Part shown: piece after piece, positions 1 to 7,485 of the stretch
Position numbering within the stretch: the stretch's first letter is position 1
Layout of the letters: every line of letters begins with the position of its first letter
Assembly (NCBI GenBank): GCA_003246335.1
Contig: QKAR01000019.1
Span: 1-59,259, forward strand
Reading direction: 5' to 3'
DNA: 59,259 nucleotides
From: Spirochaetales bacterium
Lineage (GTDB): Bacteria > Spirochaetota > Spirochaetia > Treponematales > Treponemataceae
Notes under the pieces: model-generated
Told to the model about the DNA's origin: nothing
Seen by the model: only the letters and a program-made list of their open reading frames with translations
The model's database searches: none
Program-made: the position numbers and the translations under genes

Positions 1-409
1 GGCCGAGGAGCATCCGCACGCATTCCTGGACTTGGCGCTTTTCCGCCCGCGCGACGCCGACGACGGCGGCCTTTATCGCGTGCGGGGTAAACTCTCCCAA
101 CGCGATCCCGCGAAGGGAAAGCGCGAGCGTGACTACCCCGCGCGCCTCGGCGACGCCCATGGCGCTCGTGACGTTTTTCGCGAAATACAGCGTTTCCATG
201 CCGGCGCTCACCGGCCGGTATTCGTCGAGCACGGCGTTGAGCTGGTCGAAAATGAGGCGCAGCCGCTCGCCGTGCGGCGAGGTCGACTGCGTGGAAATAA
301 CGCCATGCGCGATATGTGAGACGCGTCCACCGCCGAAGGAGACGATCCCATATCCCGTCGACGCGAGACCAGGATCAATGCCGATGACGACGCGAGAAGA
401 AGTACGCAT
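1..409 (-). CDS. ruvC: Holliday junction resolvase RuvC (3' part beyond window)
   Basis: Reading the minus strand from the ATG at 409 gives MRTSSRVVIGIDPGLASTGY and then about 115 more residues before the window edge. The N-terminal GIDPGLASTGYG segment carries the first catalytic Asp of RuvC (RNase H-like fold), and a METLYFAKN segment near residue 70 carries the second acidic residue. RuvC cuts Holliday junctions together with RuvAB. The C-terminal catalytic residues lie outside the window, so completeness cannot be judged. It follows yebC on the same strand about 100 bases later, separated by an intrinsic terminator, and no strong ribosome binding site is visible. Confidence 0.9.
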   Translation of the reverse strand, partial: MRTSSRVVIGIDPGLASTGYGIVSFGGGRVSHIAHGVISTQSTSPHGERLRLIFDQLNAVLDEYRPVSAGMETLYFAKNVTSAMGVAEARGVVTLALSLRGIALGEFTPHAIKAAVVGVARAEKRQVQECVRMLLG

Positions 410-457
410 ACCGCGATAATACCGCAAAAAACCCCGGCTGACCAGAACGCCGCGGCG

Positions 458-483
458 AAAAAAAAAAGCGCCCCGAGGGGCAC
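458..483 (-). terminator. Intrinsic terminator after yebC
   Basis: On the minus strand GTGCCCC pairs with GGGGCGC and is followed by a run of ten T. It lies just downstream of the yebC stop and before ruvC. Confidence 0.8.
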
Positions 484-506
484 CTTTCAATTTAGGACAG
501 GAGTAC

Positions 507-1247
507 TTACTCTTCTTCGAATCCCTCGGGGATATCGAGATTCGAGTACACGTTCTGAACGTCGTCGTTTTCCTCAAGCTTATCGATGAGCTTGAGAACC
601 TTGCGGGTCGTGTCGACGTCGAGCGTGGAATAGGTATCGGGAACCATCGAAATCGAGGCGGAAAGGGATTCATAGCCCTTTGCCTGGAGAGCCTCGAGGG
701 TTTTCTCGAAATTGACGGGATCGGTGGTCACCGTGATCACGCCGTCGTCGTTCGCAATGTCATCGGCGCCCGCTTCAAGCGCGTCTTCCATCAGTTTATC
801 CTCGCTGACCACGGCCGCGTCGTATTCGATCTGGCCGAGGCGCTTGAACATATAGGAAACGGAACCGGTAGCGCCTAAGTTTCCGCCATTCTTGGAAAAG
901 AGATTGCGGACGTCGGCCGCGGCGCGATTCTTGTTATCGGTAAGGACTTCGACGAGAACGGCAACTCCGCCCGGTCCATATCCTTCGTAGTTCAGTTCTT
1001 CGTAGGTCGCGGCCCCGAGTTCTCCGGTTCCCTTCTTGATCGCGCGCTCGATGTTGTCTTTCGGCATGTTCGCGCCGCGCGCTTTAAGAATAACGGTACG
1101 AAGTCGGGGGTTAGTGTTCGGATCACCGCCGCCCATGCGAGCCGCGATGGAAATTTCCTTGATGAATTTCGTGAATGCTTGACCGCGTTTCGCGTCGGCA
1201 AGACCTTTGGCGTGCTTAATCGTCGCCCATTTACTATGTCCTGACAT
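507..1247 (-). CDS. yebC: YebC/PmpR family transcription or translation regulator
   Basis: 246 residues, the normal family length. It begins [15 protein letters not shown], the family signature, followed by the basic segment [12 protein letters not shown] and the conserved [18 protein letters not shown] region. Members of this family are cytoplasmic; some bind DNA as regulators and others act at the ribosome to relieve stalling, and the sequence alone does not say which applies. The start has a clear AAGGAG site 5 to 6 bases upstream, and a strong sigma-70 promoter lies 40 to 70 bases before it. It is monocistronic or leads into ruvC by read-through of the downstream terminator. Confidence 0.95.
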   Translation of the reverse strand: MSGHSKWATIKHAKGLADAKRGQAFTKFIKEISIAARMGGGDPNTNPRLRTVILKARGANMPKDNIERAIKKGTGELGAATYEELNYEGYGPGGVAVLVEVLTDNKNRAAADVRNLFSKNGGNLGATGSVSYMFKRLGQIEYDAAVVSEDKLMEDALEAGADDIANDDGVITVTTDPVNFEKTLEALQAKGYESLSASISMVPDTYSTLDVDTTRKVLKLIDKLEENDDVQNVYSNLDIPEGFEEE

Positions 1248-1288
1248 GATGTCTCCTTATATACAAAGGCAAAAAACCGATTTTTATA

Positions 1289-1318
1289 ATTTTATCATAA
1301 TAAAAAAAAGCATGTCAA
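1289..1318 (-). promoter_or_regulatory. Sigma-70 promoter of yebC
   Basis: On the minus strand TTGACA (1313-1318) is followed after 18 bases by TAAAAT (1289-1294). An AAGGAG ribosome binding site and the yebC ATG follow. Confidence 0.75.
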
Positions 1319-1324
1319 GGCGCG

Positions 1325-1357
1325 AAAAAAGTATCGTTTAGGCGAAAACAATACTTT
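1325..1357 (-). terminator. Terminator of the small zinc-protein gene
   Basis: On the minus strand AAAGTAT-t-GTTT pairs with AAAC-g-ATACTTT and runs into TTTTTT. It lies downstream of the 1404-1628 gene and immediately upstream of the yebC promoter. Confidence 0.6.
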
Positions 1358-1403
1358 ATACCGCATCCAGCATGCTTTCTGGAAAAAAATGTGGGAAAAA
1401 GAA

Positions 1404-1628
1404 TCAAGGTCGGCCGGCAGAAATTCCTTTCTCGATCACGCCGATAACCTGCTGCTCGTACCATTCCGGGGAATAGGGAAAGTGTCCGCGCACGACCGGT
1501 CGAAGCCGCGCGTCAAGAACGTCTTTGCACGACTCACATACGTCGAATTCTCTTATTTGAAAGTAAGATCGCGTCGGAATGGGATCTTCGATTGCATTCC
1601 CACAGATGTCGCAATATAGAGTTTTCAT
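1404..1628 (-). CDS. Small two-CxxC putative zinc-binding protein
   Basis: 74 residues starting MKTLYCDICGNAIEDP. Two CxxC pairs (CDIC near residue 6 and CESC near residue 31) suggest a small treble-clef or zinc-ribbon fold. I chose the ATG at 1628 because it has AGGAG six bases upstream; an upstream in-frame extension has no such site. It is transcribed away from the neuB-like gene, and the two promoters share their -35 region. No family name is recognised, and a role in protein or nucleic acid binding is only inferred from the zinc motif. Confidence 0.7.
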   Translation of the reverse strand: MKTLYCDICGNAIEDPIPTRSYFQIREFDVCESCKDVLDARLRPVVRGHFPYSPEWYEQQVIGVIEKGISAGRP

Positions 1629-1658
1629 ATCATACTCCTGGACTAAAACGTATATTTT

Positions 1659-1687
1659 ATGATACCGCATCATATATCTTTTGTCGA
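1659..1687 (-). promoter_or_regulatory. Promoter of the small zinc-protein gene
   Basis: On the minus strand TCGACA (1682-1687), 17 bases, then TATCAT (1659-1664). Its -35 box overlaps the -35 of the oppositely directed promoter at 1681-1708. Confidence 0.55.
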
Positions 1688-1708
1688 GTCGGTTTTTTAT
1701 GCTAAAAT
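1681..1708 (+). promoter_or_regulatory. Promoter of the neuB-like gene
   Basis: TTGTCG (1681-1686), 16 bases, then TAAAAT (1703-1708). The divergent promoter on the other strand uses almost the same -35 bases, so the two probably exclude each other. Confidence 0.5.
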
Positions 1709-1725
1709 TCATTTAATAGGAACGG

Positions 1726-2799
1726 ATGATGCACGTCACGATTATCGCGGAAATAGGAACGGGTCACAATGGAGACCCTAAAAAGGCGAAAGCGCTTATC
1801 GACGCCGCCGTCGACGCCGGGGCGGACTGCGCGAAATTTCAAATCGTCTACGCCGATGAAATACTTCACCCCAACACCGGGACGGTCCCCCTCCCCGGCG
1901 GCGACATCAGGCTCTATGACCGATTTCGGGAACTAGAAGTGCCTCCCGCCTTCTTCGCGGAAATGTCCGCATACTGCGCGGTCAAAGGCATCGAATTTCT
2001 CTGCACCCCGTTTGGGATTCGCAGCGCGCGCGAACTTCGCGCGCTCAACCCGAGGCGGGTTAAAATCGCCTCGCCGGAGCTTAACCATTACACCCTGCTT
2101 GAGGAAACCGCGGGTTGGGAAAAACCATTAATCCTTTCGACCGGCGTGTCCCGACTCGCGGACATCGAGCGGGCGCTCGAGATCACTAAGGCTGCCCCAT
2201 CGCGGACGATTCTCCATTGCGTGACGAGTTATCCCGCGCCCGAAACCGACTACAACCTCAACGTAATAGAAAATCTTTCCCGCATTTTCGGCGTTCCCGT
2301 CGGCGTCAGCGATCATTCGCTTGACCCGGTTTTAGTGCCGACCCTCGCGGTCGCCTGCGGGGCGACGATGATCGAAAAGCATATAACCTTGACCCGCGCG
2401 GGGGTCGGGCTCGATGATCCCGTCGCGTTGCCGCCGGATCTTTTCGCGCGCATGGTCGAATCGGCGCGCGGGGCGGAGGGCAAAAGCAAAACGGAAATAG
2501 TCTCGGCCCTCGCCCGCGAATACGGGGAAGGCCGCGTCGCGGCTATTCTCGGTTCGGGGGTCAAGGAACCCGCGCCGTCGGAACGGGCAAACTACGGACG
2601 CACGAACCGCTCTATTCACTATATGAGGGAACTGCGCCGAGGAGATCGAATCGCGAGCGACGATATCGGCGTACTGCGCACGGAGAAAATACTGCGGCCC
2701 GGGATTTCGCCCGAATACGCGCGAACGATCATCGGAAAGACGCTCGCCCGAGACGTCGCCGGCGGAGAGGGCGTCATTTGGGAAGATTTCCTTTCATAA
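1726..2799 (+). CDS. N-acetylneuraminate synthase family protein (NeuB/SpsE-like)
   Basis: 357 residues. The N-terminal part is a NeuB TIM barrel: IIAEIGTGHNGDPKKAK near residue 7 is the family signature, followed by AKFQIVYADE, CTPFG and a VSDHS segment near residue 200. The last 70 residues form a SAF/antifreeze-like domain (NYGRTNRSIHYMRELRRGD). NeuB enzymes condense an N-acetylmannosamine-type sugar with phosphoenolpyruvate to make sialic, pseudaminic or legionaminic acids for surface glycans or flagellin. No partner genes (CMP-sialate synthetase, epimerase) are adjacent, so the exact product is unknown. The second ATG at 1729 is better spaced from AGGA than the first. Confidence 0.85.
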   Translation: MMHVTIIAEIGTGHNGDPKKAKALIDAAVDAGADCAKFQIVYADEILHPNTGTVPLPGGDIRLYDRFRELEVPPAFFAEMSAYCAVKGIEFLCTPFGIRSARELRALNPRRVKIASPELNHYTLLEETAGWEKPLILSTGVSRLADIERALEITKAAPSRTILHCVTSYPAPETDYNLNVIENLSRIFGVPVGVSDHSLDPVLVPTLAVACGATMIEKHITLTRAGVGLDDPVALPPDLFARMVESARGAEGKSKTEIVSALAREYGEGRVAAILGSGVKEPAPSERANYGRTNRSIHYMRELRRGDRIASDDIGVLRTEKILRPGISPEYARTIIGKTLARDVAGGEGVIWEDFLS

Positions 2800-2839
2800 G
2801 GGAGACAGCGCAGCAAAGGAGCGCGAAAAACCTGCGAAA

Positions 2840-3610
2840 CTAGCCAGCCATCTCCGCGATGCTTTTGAGACCTTTCAGCGTCAGTAGGCCGTCTACGCGG
2901 TCGAAGACCGTCGATACCGAGGCGAGGACGTGGGAAAGGCCTCCGGTCGCGATGACCGGCGCGTCTTTCCCCAAATCCGAGCGGATGCGCGCGACGAGGG
3001 TTTCGACGAGGCCTTGATAACCGAGCACGACGCCCGCCTGTATCGAGTGGATGGTGTTGGTGCCGAGGCTCGACGGGGGAACCGCGAGCGGAACCGAAGG
3101 AAGCTGTGCGGTATCGCGAAAGAGTGCCTTCACGGCCGTTCCGAGGCCCGGGGCGATCGCCACGCCGCGAATATCGCCAGAATCGTCGATGGCGGTGAAG
3201 GTCAACGCGGTTCCGAAATCCACGACGATGCAGGCGGCGCGATAGGCCGAATAGGCCGCGACGGCGTCGCAGACGATGTCCGACCCGATTTCGTGCACGG
3301 CCGTTTCCGGCACACGCACGGGAAGCTTCGAGTACAGCGAGGGACCGAGAACGAGCGCGTTCTTTCCCGTCATTTTCTCGATCATGCCGACGAACGTCTC
3401 GTTGAGGGTTGGGACGACGGAGGAGATGATGGTTTTTTCGATGGTTCCCGGCGCTATGCCGGAGTCACGGAATAGCGAGCGAAGGATCGAGCCGTATTCG
3501 TCGTCGGTACGGCGCGGATCGGTATACAGGCGCCAATCCTGCACTAAATCCTGGCCGTGAAAAAGGCCGACGACGATGTTAGTGTTTCCGATATCAATGA
3601 CCATCAGCAT
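2840..3610 (-). CDS. coaX: Type III pantothenate kinase
   Basis: 256 residues, the usual CoaX length. It starts MLMVIDIGNTNIVVGL, the phosphate-1 motif of the acetate kinase/actin-like fold. It also carries SSVVPTLN (phosphate-2 region) and VVDFGTALTFTAID with IAPGLGTA. It phosphorylates pantothenate, the first step of coenzyme A synthesis, in the cytosol. It is divergent from hisS with about 70 bases between starts; a small GGCCCC/GGGGCT hairpin near 3630-3643 lies in its 5' region. The ATG at 3610 fits the family N-terminus; another ATG lies two codons later. Confidence 0.93.
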   Translation of the reverse strand: MLMVIDIGNTNIVVGLFHGQDLVQDWRLYTDPRRTDDEYGSILRSLFRDSGIAPGTIEKTIISSVVPTLNETFVGMIEKMTGKNALVLGPSLYSKLPVRVPETAVHEIGSDIVCDAVAAYSAYRAACIVVDFGTALTFTAIDDSGDIRGVAIAPGLGTAVKALFRDTAQLPSVPLAVPPSSLGTNTIHSIQAGVVLGYQGLVETLVARIRSDLGKDAPVIATGGLSHVLASVSTVFDRVDGLLTLKGLKSIAEMAG

Positions 3611-3645
3611 GAAAGACCTACCCGATCGGCCCCGAATGGGGCTCC

Positions 3646-3674
3646 TTGAATTTAAGCGCGGCGGTCGTTATCAT
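3646..3674 (+). promoter_or_regulatory. Promoter of hisS, predicted leaderless
   Basis: TTGAAT (3646-3651), exactly 17 bases, TATCAT (3669-3674), then only six bases (ACCAGC) before the ATG at 3681. No Shine-Dalgarno sequence is present. Transcription should start at or next to the A of the ATG. Confidence 0.6.
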
Positions 3675-3680
3675 ACCAGC

Positions 3681-4991
3681 ATGACAGAGCTTATACAACC
3701 CAGAGTCCTGAAGGGTTTTCGGGACTTTTTACCCGGTCAGGAAATTGAGCGCGCCCTCCTCGTGGAAAAGCTAACCGCGACGTTCCGCGCGCGGGGCTTC
3801 GTTCCCATCGACACCCCGGCACTTGAGTACTCGGAAATCCTCTTGAGGAAAAGCGATGGCGAAACCGAAAAGCAGGTTTTCCGCTTCGAGGACAACGGCG
3901 GCCGCGACGTCGCCCTTCGCTTCGACCTGACCGTCCCGTTCGCCCGGTTCGTCGCCGAGCATAAAGAAGAAATTTACTTTCCCTTTAAGCGATATCACAT
4001 CGCGAAAGTCTGGCGCGGGGAAAAACCGCAGGCGGGCCGCTATCGCGAATTCGTCCAATGCGACTTCGACATCGTCGGCTCGGATTCGGCCGCGGTCGAC
4101 TTCGAGATTCTCGATCTCATGAAGACTGCCCTGGGCGCGATCGGCGTGAGCGGCGTCACGATACGCCTATCGCATCGAGGGGTCTTTAACCGATTTCTCG
4201 CGAATCTCGGACTCGCGGACAAAAGCGAGGACATACTCAGAACGGTCGACAAGCTCGCGAAAGTCGGTGAGGCCGAAGTGCTCGCCCTACTCGCCGAGAC
4301 CGCAGGCGCCGAGCGCGCGAAAGAAATTCTCGCGTACGTCAAGGGCGCGGGCAATACCCCGGCGGACTTCGGAAAAACCCTCGACCTCATCGAGAAACTC
4401 GCCGGCGGCCCGGGCGAGGACACGAAGCGCCTGCGCGACGTCCGCGCGCTGATGGAGGCGACCGGAATCGAAGGATCCTTCGTGCTCGACCCCTCGATCA
4501 CGCGTGGGCTCGATTACTATACCGGCGTAGTCTACGAGACGTTCCTCAACGATCTTCCGTCAATCGGGTCGGTTTGCTCGGGCGGACGATACGACAATCT
4601 CGCGGGCCTTTACATGAAAGACCGAATTCCCGGCGTGGGATCGTCCATCGGCCTCGACCGCCTGCTCGCCGGCCTTGAGCAGCTCGGCCTCAGGAAAGAA
4701 TCGGCGGGCTTCACCGAAGCGGCGGTATTTTGCCAGCGCGAGGAAGACATGGCGACGTACCAAAAAACCGCCGCATCCCTTCGTGAGGCGGGCGTCGCGT
4801 GCGAGGTGTTCCCAGACGCGAAGAAAATGCCGCAGCAGTACGCGTGGGCGGAGAAAAAAGGCATCCGCTGGGGGATCACCGCGAACGGCGACGGCTCGAT
4901 CTCGATAAAGAATCTCGCGACGCGCGAGACGAAGGCGGGCGCGACGCCTGCGGAAGCCGCGAAAATCATCCGAGAATTCGCCTCATCCTAA
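3681..4991 (+). CDS. hisS: Histidyl-tRNA synthetase
   Basis: 436 residues, class II synthetase. Motif 2 is seen at the YHIAKVWRGEKPQAGRYREF segment near residue 100, the histidine-binding GLDYYTGVVYE near residue 275, and motif 3 at GVGSSIGLDRL near residue 315; a C-terminal anticodon-binding domain follows. It charges tRNA-His. I chose the ATG at 3681 because it sits six bases after a perfect-spaced promoter and begins TELIQPRVLKGFRDFLP, the normal N-terminus; upstream in-frame codons are non-conserved. A strong terminator hairpin follows and overlaps the next gene. Confidence 0.95.
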   Translation: MTELIQPRVLKGFRDFLPGQEIERALLVEKLTATFRARGFVPIDTPALEYSEILLRKSDGETEKQVFRFEDNGGRDVALRFDLTVPFARFVAEHKEEIYFPFKRYHIAKVWRGEKPQAGRYREFVQCDFDIVGSDSAAVDFEILDLMKTALGAIGVSGVTIRLSHRGVFNRFLANLGLADKSEDILRTVDKLAKVGEAEVLALLAETAGAERAKEILAYVKGAGNTPADFGKTLDLIEKLAGGPGEDTKRLRDVRALMEATGIEGSFVLDPSITRGLDYYTGVVYETFLNDLPSIGSVCSGGRYDNLAGLYMKDRIPGVGSSIGLDRLLAGLEQLGLRKESAGFTEAAVFCQREEDMATYQKTAASLREAGVACEVFPDAKKMPQQYAWAEKKGIRWGITANGDGSISIKNLATRETKAGATPAEAAKIIREFASS

Positions 4992-5013
4992 ATCCCTTCC
5001 GTTTTTTCCCGCC

Positions 5014-5062
5014 AAAAAAGCGCGTCCGCGACGAGAGTACCGTCATGGACGCGCTTTTTTTT
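5014..5062 (+). terminator. Terminator-like hairpin of hisS overlapping the next start codon
   Basis: AAAAAAGCGCGTCC (5014-5027) pairs perfectly (14 bp) with GGACGCGCTTTTTT (5047-5060), with a 19-base loop, and a run of eight T follows the GC stem. The ATG of the prepilin peptidase (5045-5047) lies at the loop/stem junction and codons 2 to 6 form the 3' arm and T run. It can act as the hisS terminator, as an attenuator for the secretion operon, or as a hairpin hiding the start codon. Confidence 0.7.
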
Positions 5063-5452
5063 CGCACAGCCTTTTTCTTCGCCGCGCTGACACTGGCCGC
5101 CTTTGAGGACATGAGAACGCTCCGCGTCTCGTCATTCCGGCTACTCGCCGCTTCGGCCCTGATGTTTCTAACCGATTTCCCGTACGCGCGCTTTCCGATC
5201 GATCGGGCGATCGGCTGGCTTTTCGGCTTTTTTTCCGTGCTCGCCGCCCGCGGAATAACCCGCGGGAAAATCGGACTCGGCGACGCCTGGGCGCTCGCCT
5301 TTATCGGCGCGTTCGGCGGCCCTCGCCTCGTTTGCGCCGCGTCCGCGGAATCGGCGATTTTTTTCCTTCCCGCGTCTCCCCGGGTAAAATATCCCCTCGT
5401 GCCCGCGTTTCTTCTCGCGACGGCGCACGCGTACGCTTTTTTTGGCCATTAA
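5045..5452 (+). CDS. Short A24-type prepilin peptidase
   Basis: 135 residues, almost entirely hydrophobic with about four membrane segments. Two aspartate motifs of the A24 aspartic peptidases are visible: AAFEDMRTLRVS near residue 20 (first catalytic Asp) and KIGLGDAWAL near residue 80, matching the GxGD signature. The N-terminal methyltransferase domain of PilD/GspO is absent, as in TadV/CpaA-type short enzymes. It would remove the leader from the pseudopilins encoded downstream. The ATG at 5045 is needed to keep the first Asp and first membrane helix, even though it sits inside the hisS terminator hairpin. First gene of the secretion block. Confidence 0.75.
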   Translation: MDALFFRTAFFFAALTLAAFEDMRTLRVSSFRLLAASALMFLTDFPYARFPIDRAIGWLFGFFSVLAARGITRGKIGLGDAWALAFIGAFGGPRLVCAASAESAIFFLPASPRVKYPLVPAFLLATAHAYAFFGH

Positions 5453-5487
5453 CGAGACCCTGATCGAAAACAGGGCCGGAGGTTCCG

Positions 5488-7485
5488 ATGACCGGACGGA
5501 AACAGTCCCTGGCGCTTATCGCCCTGCTCTCTTGCCTAACTGGCCCGGCGCAGGGCGAGACGCCGCCTAAAATGGACTTTGAGTTCATCGATCAAAAATA
5601 CGGCGACATTTTTTTCGCGCTCTCTGCGTGGAGCGGCATATCGATCGTCGCCGACGATACCGTGACCGGGAAGGCGAGCTTTCAATACGCCGGCGCGAAT
5701 TTCGAGGGCGCGTTCGACGCTTTTCTGCGCGCGAATCGCCTCGCCGTCGCGAAAACCCCGACTACCTGGGTCGTCGGTAAAATCCTCGTCAGCCGAGTCG
5801 AAGAAAAAATTACCGTCGAGGCCTACGACTCGACCGCCGCGCGCATCCTGGAAAAAATTTCGCGCGAGACGGCGACGCCGATCATATTCGATACGCTGCC
5901 CTCGACGCCCTTGTCCGGCCATTACTCGGAAATCCGCGTCCTCGACTTAATCGCCATGGTCATCCGGCCCTTCGCCGACTACGCGATCGAGGAGTCCGGC
6001 TCGGGTTTTTGCGTGAAAAAGAACGTTTCTTCCCCGAGTCGCGTCGAGCAAAATCGTTTCACCGTGCGTCGAGTCGAGGGTCTGTACGACGTCTCCGTGA
6101 CGCAAGCGAAACTTTCGGAGGTTATCGCGGATTTATGCGGGCAGGAAGGCCGCGCGGTCTCAAACTTCGCGCATGCGGACCCAACCGTGCGCGGTATCGC
6201 TTTTTCCGGGAAAAACTTCGCCGAATCGCTGCGACTCATACTGGAGCAAGCGGGCGCGGAGTCAGTCGAGCGAGGCGGCGTACTGTACGTGCTTCCCGAC
6301 GCGCTGAAGGACCCGGCGCAAGGGGTTCGGGAAAGGGATTTCTCCTGGTCAAGCCTCGAGCTCTGTACCATACGGCAAAGCGACGCCTCGCGCCTGCTGC
6401 AGGCGCGATATCCAGCGATACGGTTAATACCAAATCCGGACGGCTGCTCTTTTTTCGTCTACGCGGACGGTCCCGAGACGGAGGGAATCCGCGAATATCT
6501 CCGACAGATCGACTTCTCTCCCGAAGTTACCGTCATTAAGCTCCGCTATATATCGTTTGCGGAATTGCTCAAAAACCCGCCGCCATCGGCGAAAAAAGAG
6601 GAGATCGTGGACGTCGGCACCGGCGAGGCTTTTTTTTATACGGGACCGGAATTCCTCCGTGAGCGGATAATCGGCGAGATGGCGGAGATCGACCGGCCTA
6701 AAACGAGAATTCAATACGATTTACTCATTATCCAATATGACGAGACGGCGGACCTATCGTTCGGTTCTTCGGTCAACATGAGAAACCTCCAGGCGGGCGA
6801 CCAAAATATCCTCGTCGGCAATTTTGGGAACCTTCTCAGCCTCAATTTCGACGTCGTGACGCTTTTCGGCTATCGGTTCTCAACACTGCTCAACGCGGCC
6901 ATCGCCGAAAACCGCGCGAGAGTGTTCACCGATACGACCCTTCACGGCATCTCGGGCGAAACCATCAAATTCCAAAATACGAGCACGTATCGATACCGAG
7001 ACTCCAACGTAGATCCAGACACGGGGAAGCCCATCTACACCGGCATAACGAGGGAAATTATTTCTGGAGTCATAATCGATATCGGGGGATGGGTCTCGGG
7101 CGACGGAATGGTCACGATGAACGTGACCGCCACCGTGTCGAAGCGAGGCGCGGACGTGACCGAGGAAAACGGAAACCCGCCGCCGACTTCCGAGAGGAGC
7201 GTATCAACGCGTATCAACGCGGCGAACGGGGAACCCGTCGTGCTGAGCGGCCTAAGGCAAAACGACGACGCTATCGTCGACCAGCGCACGCCATTCCTAT
7301 CAAAAATACCTATACTCGGCTACGCGTTTCGGGGAAGGTCAAAAACGACGACGCGCGGGGAAATGGTAATTTACCTTGTCCCGCACGTAACGAACGGCGA
7401 GAGTCCGAAGGAAGTACGCCGTCGGCTCGCGGCTACGGCGTACGAGCGGCTCGCGAAGCCGCTTCTCGGGGGGAACGCGGATTGA
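5488..7485 (+). CDS. Type II secretion secretin (GspD-like)
   Basis: 665 residues with a signal peptide (hydrophobic LALIALLSCLTGPAQG, likely cleaved near residue 23). The N0 domain follows (FEFIDQKYGDIFFALSAW) and then repeated N1-type modules. The C-terminal third is the secretin barrel domain: RARVFTDTTLHGISGE, a long region with DIGGWVSGDGMVTMNV, and the signature VVLSGLRQNDD...PFLSKIPILGYAFRGR...EMVIYLVPHV. Secretins form the outer-membrane channel. GGAGG lies five bases before the ATG. It is the largest gene of a run in which most stop and start codons overlap. The barrel half is well conserved and the N-terminal half is divergent. Confidence 0.88.
   Translation: MTGRKQSLALIALLSCLTGPAQGETPPKMDFEFIDQKYGDIFFALSAWSGISIVADDTVTGKASFQYAGANFEGAFDAFLRANRLAVAKTPTTWVVGKILVSRVEEKITVEAYDSTAARILEKISRETATPIIFDTLPSTPLSGHYSEIRVLDLIAMVIRPFADYAIEESGSGFCVKKNVSSPSRVEQNRFTVRRVEGLYDVSVTQAKLSEVIADLCGQEGRAVSNFAHADPTVRGIAFSGKNFAESLRLILEQAGAESVERGGVLYVLPDALKDPAQGVRERDFSWSSLELCTIRQSDASRLLQARYPAIRLIPNPDGCSFFVYADGPETEGIREYLRQIDFSPEVTVIKLRYISFAELLKNPPPSAKKEEIVDVGTGEAFFYTGPEFLRERIIGEMAEIDRPKTRIQYDLLIIQYDETADLSFGSSVNMRNLQAGDQNILVGNFGNLLSLNFDVVTLFGYRFSTLLNAAIAENRARVFTDTTLHGISGETIKFQNTSTYRYRDSNVDPDTGKPIYTGITREIISGVIIDIGGWVSGDGMVTMNVTATVSKRGADVTEENGNPPPTSERSVSTRINAANGEPVVLSGLRQNDDAIVDQRTPFLSKIPILGYAFRGRSKTTTRGEMVIYLVPHVTNGESPKEVRRRLAATAYERLAKPLLGGNAD

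Noticed and set aside
7089-7481. N-terminal extension of the GspE-like gene
   Set aside because: The in-frame extension lies wholly inside gspD and has no GspE similarity; the TTG or ATG after the gspD stop is more likely.
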